Source: Aradus depressus (taxonomy: Eukaryota > Arthropoda > Insecta > Hemiptera > Aradidae). Taken from it: a stretch of 64,000 bases of DNA. Every line of letters begins with the position of its first letter. The first letter of the stretch is position 1. Positions 57,801 through 64,000 of this stretch are shown here, in pieces. A program made the translations under genes and the position numbers. Below the pieces are notes generated by a model. That model made no database searches. It saw only the letters and a program-made list of their open reading frames with translations, and had not been told where the DNA came from. The stretch lies in contig OY759216.1 of NCBI GenBank assembly GCA_963662175.1, positions 38,891,087 to 38,955,086 of the forward strand, read 5' to 3'.

Positions 57801-60800
57801 GTTTAAAAGAATTTCAATAAGTTTTTGTTTCAATTATAAGCCGTGAATATAATTAGAAGTGGGTGTTGAATGCTAAAAAATAGCAGCTGTTATAAATAAA
57901 CAGACATGCACCCATGTTAACTGCGACTCAGCCCCGTGATAGTAGTATCGCTAAACAGACACCAGGCAATGGTCTCGCCAATCACATAAATTGAATATCT
58001 CTTGTCAACACCTTTAAATTTACTACTCAATACTCAGGTACGACAAGGAGCCTATTCTATGACCTGTTCCACCCTGAAAACTTTATGAATATAGGTCAAA
58101 CGGTGTGGGTGCCATGTTATACAGAGAGACATAACTTTATTTATATAGATAGATAATAAAATTACTCATAAATTCCAAAAACACTCCCTATGCCTGAGGA
58201 TGCATCCATGTTTTTGGGTCCAACTACAGCGTTGAAAACTACCATGTATCTTCCACATCTCTCTGGGTCCACCTAAAAAAAGTCGTCGGTGAATCTCAGG
58301 AAATGTAATTGATGGTTTCCAGATTTACTTTGTGAAGCTCCATTCTAGGAATAGATAATTAAAATACACATTTTCTTTGTCAAACTTCACTATATATTCC
58401 TAAATACTCAAATATTTTCGCCGTTTTTTAAGTGACTCTTGATAATGCCTTAACACGGCGAAACTAGTTGAGTATTTGAGAATATATAGTGAAGTTTGAC
58501 AAAGATATTGTGTATTTTAACAGGAAATGTACATCCCCAACACGAGTTAATTAAGTTTTCGCTCTCCCCCCAAAACAATCGACCGTTTGGACTAAAAAAT
58601 CAATAGTTGACATATAAATGGGCTTCTGAATTCTATTCAGTTTTGCGTCGACAGTCATTGGGATTTTTCAGTTGAGTCTCCCTCTGCTCCTTCCTTCCCT
58701 TCGGCCGATTCCACTGAAATTAATAGGTGTTGTCTTTCTGGCGTTTCGTGTCAATAGATTTATTATAAGAATCAAAAGGTGTCGTCCTTAAGGGATTCTG
58801 GATACACATTGAGAATTTCGTGTCGATCCATTCATTCTATCGGGAGTTATTTATTTATTTTTTTTTTTTTTCATTTTTAAAATGAGATAATTGGAAAAAA
58901 TGAAATTCTGGTGAAAACTCGACACCGAATTTCTGACCGATTACATAACTTTCCCTATAAGAAGTATAGCTGGGAAAGTAGGAAGGAAAGAAACATTTTT
59001 GTAAATTAAATTTATGATAAGAGCAACATAACTTTACAGAACTGCTCTCATTTTGATCCTAAGATCAAATTGTTTCATTCGTACCTTAGCTTTCTCTGTA
59101 GGAAAGTAATAAATACAAATGCATCATACCTTTAGAGGTGCTTTGAACTCATTTCCAGCTATTACACATGCTGCGTATGAATTCGCAATAACTTCTACAA
59201 ACATTTTACTAAAACATGTCGCATTTTTATCCCAAGATTCATGCTTATTAAAGTCTAGAACACACCTGAAAGAAAGTATGTGGGTCATTCCATGTCATAT
59301 TTTCTACATGAATTGTTCCTAATCTGATGTATCATGCAATAACATTGATTGAATTGTTGATTTTTCAATACGTTGCGTAAAGTTAGGGGATTTTCTGTGT
59401 TGTGAATTACAAGTAGAAATAATGTTTGTTGATTGATTTTTTTTTGTACCATTCAGCTAAAGACAATTCAACGTTCGAACCAAATCCCATAAGATAAAAG
59501 TAACAGAAATTAACAAATATTTTTCTTCTTTATTTCACCAGATCAACAATTACATGTTCTACATGGTGGTTATAACATGGAAATAAGTCACTATAGTTTA
59601 TGGGTGTTTTAACCCTTACTTGGTACAAGATTTTTTAAGAATTTGGAAACTGGCAGAAACATGACTGCAAAATACGTTAATGAATGAATGATAGATACAG
59701 GTCTGAGGAATATATAAATGAATAATGAGGTTTATGGGATGATATCTTGAAGAAGTCTAGGCTTGAGTCGTGGGTGCTCTGTCGATCTTCCCAGGTTGAA
59801 GGTGACTGCTCCCGTCGTTTCTGCCAGGCGTTCTTTATACTTTAAAAATTTAGTTTTTATGAACTCTTCTAACGTAGGGATATTGAGATCACGGTGAAGT
59901 TGCGAGTTCCGTACAAACCATGGAGCATTTGTCACAATCCTTAACATTTTATTCTGGAACACTTGTATCCGTTTACTGTTAGTCTTGGATAATCTACCCC
60001 AGACTTCGCTGCCGTACGTCAGTAGTGGTCTTAGAATCGCTGTATAAAGGAGAAGGGAGCATCTTTGGTGAAGGTGTGATTTCCTGTTCAGTATAGGATA
60101 CAGTAAGGCCAGTCTTGCATGGGCTTCCGTTAACTTAGTTTTTACATGGAAATTCCAAGAGAGTCTTCTGTCCAACAAATATTAAAAATGGATAGTGACA
60201 TTACTTTGACAGCTCACCACCAGAGGCGCTGCACGCACACTAACTTTCAAATCAACAATGGAAAGAGCGGTCATGTTGTATACTATTCCAAAGGTATTTC
60301 AACATCTTTTCTTATCTTTCATTGTTTCAGGATGTAAATAAAAGAAGAAAATAAAATATAGCTCTTATAAAAATCATCATTCACACTCACCCTATTTCAC
60401 AATAAACTTGTCTTGTTTCTAAGAGACTTTTAAATAAACTTTCTAAGGATGTATTATACAGCGATTTTCAAAAAATTTGAGGGATCCAGCCCCCCTCCCG
60501 AGAATGGGATATTTTAATGGATGGTTATCCAAAGAATGCTAAGTAAAAAGTACCCAAATTTATTAGCAAGATATCTCAGAAATGTTATGGCATGATCAGA
60601 GAAGTGGTTGTCAATATTATGACGCTCTTGAAACAAATCATAGGTTCATACATTCTAGAACGGCGCGTCTTCAGTAAAAAATAATTTTTAGCCTTCTATG
60701 TTTTACTGTCCTACACCTATACCGACCGTGGATTTAAAACAAGCCATTGGAGGGTGATAAATACCAGAGTGATCTGAGGTCAATAATTAAATGTTTGTTC

Positions 60801-61085
60801 CTGATGAACTTACGTCTGATAATACGGACAATAAACTTACATTTTTACTGGTTGTACTTACATTTGACCAAGCCCTTGTAGTTTAACAACGGTTGATATA
60901 ACTTTTATACCTTCTTGAATCGATAAAAGTAGTTCGGTGAATTCAGCCGAGTCTCGAGATTTGTCATGAATAAACTGCGATATAGTTACAAAATCATAAC
61001 GGTTAGTATCAACAGAAGCAAGCTCCTGAGTGACCCCTTCTAGTGGACAAACTGGAACCTTTAACACTTCTTCTTCATTGCACAT
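51884..61085 (-). CDS. fbp: Fructose-1,6-bisphosphatase-family protein lacking metal ligands (complete, 7 exons)
   Basis: Exons: 60862-61085, 59130-59265, 58166-58272, 57119-57278, 56123-56260, 54872-54988, 51884-52072; all GT-AG, phases agree, 1071 nt, 356 aa, close to the usual ~338. FBPases hydrolyse fructose-1,6-bisphosphate to fructose-6-phosphate in gluconeogenesis. Landmarks: [12 protein letters not shown] (AMP-site helix), [146 protein letters not shown]. Sugar-phosphate residues (NEG, RY, FLYP, KGK) persist. The catalytic DPLDGSSN is NAVVGPKN and EED is NEF, so three of the main Asp/Glu metal ligands are lost. Catalysis is unlikely; a binding or regulatory role is possible. Confidence 0.95.
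52241..52533 (-). mobile_element. tRNA-derived SINE, family 1, diverged copy
   Basis: Reverse orientation: GAGGGCGCCGGTAGCTCAGT head; the anticodon-side region and B box are altered; body with GGGACGTTAAGCGATGGTCC and GTAGAGTTGGGCTCATG. The CCTAA tail is reduced. Lies in the last intron of the FBPase-like gene. Confidence 0.8.
53205..53395. mobile_element. Foldback with a well-formed hammerhead-like core
   Basis: Outer arms AATAAATAAAACAAACTTAT and ATAAGTTTGTTTTATTTATT, then AATATTGTCTATTCCACTAA and its complement. The plus arm (53287-53330) reads ATAACTAGAC, CTGACGA, TGGTATAAAGCC, GAAA, CCGGTA, GTTAT. ATAAC and GTTAT pair as helix I; ACCGGT is palindromic. The minus arm has lost the part with GAAA. 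Lies in the last intron of the FBPase-like gene. Confidence 0.65.
53534..54433 (-). mobile_element. Internally deleted hAT transposon, 900 bp, with 8-bp TSD
   Basis: Flanked by ATGGTTAT at 53526-53533 and 54434-54441, the 8-bp duplication expected of hAT elements. Ends are short inverted repeats TAGGGGCGTAGCCA and CATGGGCGTTGCCA. Minus frame 54432-53989 joins the terminal repeat directly to the C-terminal part of a hAT transposase: LNETELW-type region, then [20 protein letters not shown] and [13 protein letters not shown], the dimerisation (hATC) motif of ZMYM1-like hAT proteins. The DNA-binding and catalytic parts are deleted. A run of about 27 G lies at 53582-53607. Sits in an intron of the FBPase-like gene, same strand. 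Confidence 0.88.
54461..54500 (+). ncRNA. Hammerhead-like remnant
   Basis: GTCGATAA, TGCCTTGATAGGC (hairpin), GAAA, CGTTAACGG, then AAATAAATG. The GCC/GGC hairpin, GAAA and palindrome CGTTAACG fit the family seen at 24688; the first motif deviates from CTGANGA. Confidence 0.4.
58290..58600. mobile_element. Second copy of the 24.6-kb foldback family
   Basis: TTGATGGTTTCCAGATTTAC, TTTGTCAAACTTCACTATAT on one side and GTGAAGTTTGACAAAG on the other. The plus arm (58432-58470) carries TTGATAA, TGCCTTAACACGGC, GAAA, CTAGTTGAG; the minus arm is internally shortened (CGCCGTTTTTTAAG). Lies upstream of exon 3 of the FBPase-like gene, 20-50 bp from its acceptor. Confidence 0.6.
59523..60180 (-). mobile_element. 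5'-truncated Jockey-like LINE
   Basis: Minus frame 60178-59732 (148 aa): [67 protein letters not shown] and a stop. This is the part of ORF2 after the reverse-transcriptase domain. It is open throughout, so younger than the other LINE pieces here. The 3' untranslated region runs to about 59523. Sits in intron 1 of the FBPase-like gene. Confidence 0.85.
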
Positions 61086-61995
61086 TTTTTTATAGTATTT
61101 ATATTTTATCTATATTATTATAATTATTTTCGTTATTAATAATTAGTGGTCAGAATATGATTCATATTTTCAACAGATGACCAATAAACCACTAGTCGTT
61201 TCGTTATTTTATAAATCAAGTCTTCAAATGGAGAAGGTTAGAAGTAGTGTTGCCAACATTGGATGATCAAATTATGGAATAACAGATAGCTGAGGAAAAT
61301 TTCATCATGAGTGCCGTGAGTCTAGAATGGTTAGACGAATGTGACCAAAGCATCTTCTGGTAGCAGAGCATACGAATATAGTATCAGATGTGAGAGCTAT
61401 ATTCAAAATTAAAAATGCAAAGCCGAATGAGAACAAGCGAGATAGAAGCGTCGCCGTATCAACCATGACTTACAGCGCTCTACATTTTATGATCAACACG
61501 GCACACATTCGTAACAGTTGAAAAATGAATACAAATTTTTCCCCCAGCCTATTTCAAAGCTGTTATTGCATGCTAAGTTGCCCTTGGAATTAAAGCGGAA
61601 AGTAACAATTATCGTACATTTTTCATGTAAATCAAACGTCTAAAAACTAAATTTGTTATATTCAAGTTAAGAAATCATCAATGCTTTCAAATATAATTTT
61701 TTAAAAAATTTAAAAAAAAACCGACACCGGTTTTTTTTTACTATAACCTTGGTGGGGAAGGCTTGACCTTATAAACATTTGAGCTGTTTCTAGCTGTAAT
61801 AGAAGCCGAGATCCCTACACAGGCTCTGATGAAACCTGAAGATCTTCAAAACGGCATACCCGATTTCTACTAAACATGGCTAAGAACCATCTCGCAAATA
61901 CCAGCTTTTGAAACAGCAAAACCGCTTTGAAATCGGTTTAGCCGTCTTGGAGCTACGATGTCACAGACACACAAACAGACAAAGGTTTTCAAACT
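61086..61995. other. Upstream flank of the FBPase-like gene
   Basis: Its promoter should lie just above 61085, but I see no clear TATA or initiator motif. From about 61700 to 61990 there is another dispersed repeat whose end reads CGGTTTAGCCGTCTTGGAGC and CACAGACACACAAACAGAC. No coding recognised. Confidence 0.5.
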
Positions 61996-62183
61996 TGTAG
62001 CGACCTATGTATCGGAGGATCCAACATGGATTTAGGAACTCACCATACAGCTTCCATTTACGGCCGACAGGTGCATCCAAGTCAGTCCTCAAGAAACCTT
62101 TGTACAAGCTTGTTTCGATTAAAATTGATGTCCCCAAATAAATGTGTTGGGTATTAATATTATTAGAATTAAGCCCCCAACAA
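61996..62183 (+). mobile_element. Probable 5' LTR of a Ty3/gypsy-type retrotransposon
   Basis: Proposed to start at TGTAGCGACC and end at CCCCCAACA, directly before the primer-binding region. It contains an AATAAA at about 62136. The left boundary is inferred from a TGT start at the junction with unrelated sequence; the 3' LTR lies off the window, so the pair cannot be compared. Confidence 0.5.
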
Positions 62184-62226
62184 TTGGTGACCCCAACAAT
62201 TGGTGACCCCAACAATTGGTGACCCC
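62179..62226 (+). promoter_or_regulatory. Triplicated primer-binding-site segment
   Basis: Three exact tandem copies of AACAATTGGTGACCCC at 62179, 62195 and 62211. TGGTGACCCC right after the LTR is where the tRNA primer for minus-strand DNA synthesis would anneal. A single copy is usual. Confidence 0.6.
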
Positions 62227-62279
62227 GTATTGAACTGTTCAACATTATTTATAGTGATATTTCAAGTAAGTAGTGTAAA

Positions 62280-63113
62280 ATGTCTACAAGTGAAAGTGGG
62301 ACCGGTGCAGAAGCACATTTTCCTAACATGGCCGAAGCGAGCCACAACCTCGAAGCAAGTAAGGTTAGCATTAAAATTCCCCCTTTTTGGCAACAAAAAC
62401 CTGAAATATGGTTTTACCAAATTGAAGCACAATTTAATATTAATAAAATTACATCGGAGGAAACAAAATTTAATTATGTGGTATCACAAATGGATCCGAA
62501 GTATATCGAAAACATTTGGGATATCATTCAAGGGACTGCTACAAATAAATATACTAGAGCTAAGGAAACACTTCTTAATATTTTTAAAGAAAGTGAACAA
62601 TGTAAGATTAAGAAATTAATTACGGGATTAGATCTCGGAGATATGAGGCCTAGTCAATTATTGAGAAAAATGCGGAACCTGGCTGGTACTGATATTTCTG
62701 ACACAGTTTTAAAAACACTCTGGTTAGAAAAACTCCCAGATTCTATAAAGAATGTTCTCATTGTTAGTGAGGAAGCTTTAGACAAAATAGCCATTATAGC
62801 TGACAAAATTGTGGAAATGAACCCACATAGAGACATATGTAGTGCTGATAGTAGACCCAGTCAAGATGCTCTAATTCAAGAATTGTTAACTAAAATTTCA
62901 AGCCTCGAGTTACAAATAAATGAAATCTCCGGTCGGTCTCGTTCTCACCACCGAGACCACAGTCGCAACCGTGGTACTAGCAAACCCAGAAAACGATTTG
63001 ACCCACAGGGTAAATATTGTTTTTTTCATTTCCAGTTTGGAAAAAAATGCTACCCTGATAAATGTCGTCAACCATGCGCCTGGAAAAGTCAGGAAAACTC
63101 CAACCTGCAGTAG
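62280..63113 (+). CDS. gag: Gag of LTR retrotransposon
   Basis: 277 codons, intact. N-terminal part with [20 protein letters not shown], a signature of Gag in insect Ty3/gypsy (mag-like) elements; then a capsid-like helical region; an arginine/histidine-rich stretch ([14 protein letters not shown]); and a C-terminal C-x3-H...C-x4-C...C cluster in place of a classical CCHC knuckle. It forms the particle that packages the element RNA. ATG is 54 bp after the third primer-site copy. Overlaps pol by about 50 nt. Confidence 0.9.
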   Translation: MSTSESGTGAEAHFPNMAEASHNLEASKVSIKIPPFWQQKPEIWFYQIEAQFNINKITSEETKFNYVVSQMDPKYIENIWDIIQGTATNKYTRAKETLLNIFKESEQCKIKKLITGLDLGDMRPSQLLRKMRNLAGTDISDTVLKTLWLEKLPDSIKNVLIVSEEALDKIAIIADKIVEMNPHRDICSADSRPSQDALIQELLTKISSLELQINEISGRSRSHHRDHSRNRGTSKPRKRFDPQGKYCFFHFQFGKKCYPDKCRQPCAWKSQENSNLQ

Positions 63114-64000
63114 AGATTGCGACGAGCTCTATTGCAGATAATATTGAAAATCGTCGAAATTTCCGCTTATTTGTTAATGACAAAAAAACGGGTGGGCGAT
63201 TTCTTATTGACAGTGGAGCCGATATTTCTTTAATTCCAGCCAAGGCTACAGATAAAATTACATCTTCTAACTTTAAATTATATGCTGCAAACGGCACGTC
63301 CATACCTACCTACGGCGTCACATTACTGACACTGGATCTAGGACTTCGTCGTGAATTTAGGTGGTTATTTATAAAAGCTGACATAACTCGAGGGATAATT
63401 GGTGCAGATTTCTTGAATCATTTTAACTTATTGATTGACTTACATAAACATAGATTAATTGATGCAGTCACTAAACTTAGCACTTCAGGTAGTGTACTGG
63501 CTGTATCAGGAAACGAAGTCATTAGCACAATAAATAAGTCTCAAGCAAAGTTTGCACATCTGTTCACCTTATACCCTGAATTAACGAAGCCATCATTTTC
63601 GCCCAATCACACGAAACATAATATTCAACACTATATCACCACCACAAGATCTCCAGTGCATTGTAAGGCAAGACCTCTCGCTCCTAAACGATTACAACAG
63701 GCCAAACGGGAATTTCAATTTATGTTGGATCAAAATATTATCCGACCATCGAGTTCAGAATGGGCAAGTCCGTTACATGTAGTTGATAAAAAAGATGGAT
63801 CTATCCGTCCTTGTGGTGATTATCGCTTATTAAATGCCAAGACCGTACCAGATAGATATCCTATACCTCGCATAGAAGACTTCCATCACATATTAAATGG
63901 AGCTACTATTTTTTCTAAAATAGATTTACATAAAGCATACTACCAAATTCCGATAGCAGAGGAAGACAAAAGCAAAACGGCTATAATTACACCTTTTGGT
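63062..64000 (+). CDS. pol: Pol of LTR retrotransposon (protease and start of reverse transcriptase; cut by window end)
   Basis: Open in the -1 frame relative to gag from 63062, after a stop at 63059-63061, to the window end without a stop. Aspartic protease: [13 protein letters not shown] at about 63198, with [11 protein letters not shown] as its later conserved segment. Reverse transcriptase begins with the standard [12 protein letters not shown]...[16 protein letters not shown], then [19 protein letters not shown] and [15 protein letters not shown]. The order protease-RT and these motifs place it in Ty3/gypsy. Expression would need a -1 frameshift in 63062-63110. Catalytic YxDD, RNase H and integrase lie beyond the window. 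Confidence 0.93.
   Translation, partial: MSSTMRLEKSGKLQPAVEIATSSIADNIENRRNFRLFVNDKKTGGRFLIDSGADISLIPAKATDKITSSNFKLYAANGTSIPTYGVTLLTLDLGLRREFRWLFIKADITRGIIGADFLNHFNLLIDLHKHRLIDAVTKLSTSGSVLAVSGNEVISTINKSQAKFAHLFTLYPELTKPSFSPNHTKHNIQHYITTTRSPVHCKARPLAPKRLQQAKREFQFMLDQNIIRPSSSEWASPLHVVDKKDGSIRPCGDYRLLNAKTVPDRYPIPRIEDFHHILNGATIFSKIDLHKAYYQIPIAEEDKSKTAIITPFG

Noticed and set aside
59119..59322. Plus-strand open frame over FBPase exon 2
   Set aside because: Shadow of the real minus-strand exon 59130-59265.

Overview
The window is eukaryotic nuclear DNA, almost certainly from an insect. It is AT-rich, its genes are split into many short exons with GT-AG introns, it contains arthropod-type pickpocket (ppk) DEG/ENaC channel genes, and its introns are packed with non-LTR retrotransposons, tRNA-derived SINEs, piggyBac and hAT DNA elements and microsatellites. 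Some SINE tails end in CCTAA units, the complement of the common insect telomere repeat TTAGG. I lean to a non-dipteran insect, possibly hemipteran, but the sequence does not settle that. No bacterial-style operons exist here, and most long open frames are repeats or chance. | Left half (about 2.8-31.5 kb): three ppk-family sodium-channel genes lie head to tail on the minus strand. Gene C (31472 to 20577, 10 exons, 440 aa) and gene B (19281 to 9978, 11 exons, 491 aa) can be reconstructed end to end with every splice phase matching. Gene A starts at 9525; its first five exons are present and it leaves the readable region or the window on the left. The short exons were found by homology between the three copies. 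| Middle (31.5-51 kb): no host gene except one zinc-finger-like exon split by a SINE. It holds a 5-kb composite repeat with a tandem array of headless SINE bodies (34.3-37.7 kb) inside a large inverted repeat, a 7-kb minisatellite of mixed 90- and 94-bp units (40.8-47.8 kb), a 164-bp tandem array, and two SINEs with perfect target-site duplications. | Right part (51.9-61.1 kb): a complete seven-exon fructose-1,6-bisphosphatase-family gene on the minus strand (356 aa). Its metal-binding DPLDGSSN motif has become NAVVGPKN although the frame is intact, so it looks like a pseudoenzyme. The window ends inside the 5' part of a Ty3/gypsy-type LTR retrotransposon (LTR, gag, protease and the start of reverse transcriptase). 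| Scattered through all regions are many short repeats, often arranged as head-to-head foldbacks, that carry a hammerhead-ribozyme-like core: CTGANGA, a small hairpin, GAAA, then a palindrome such as ACCGGT, AGTACT or ACTAGT. This architecture matches the minimal hammerheads known from Penelope-like retroelements and is the most interesting unannotated signal in the window.
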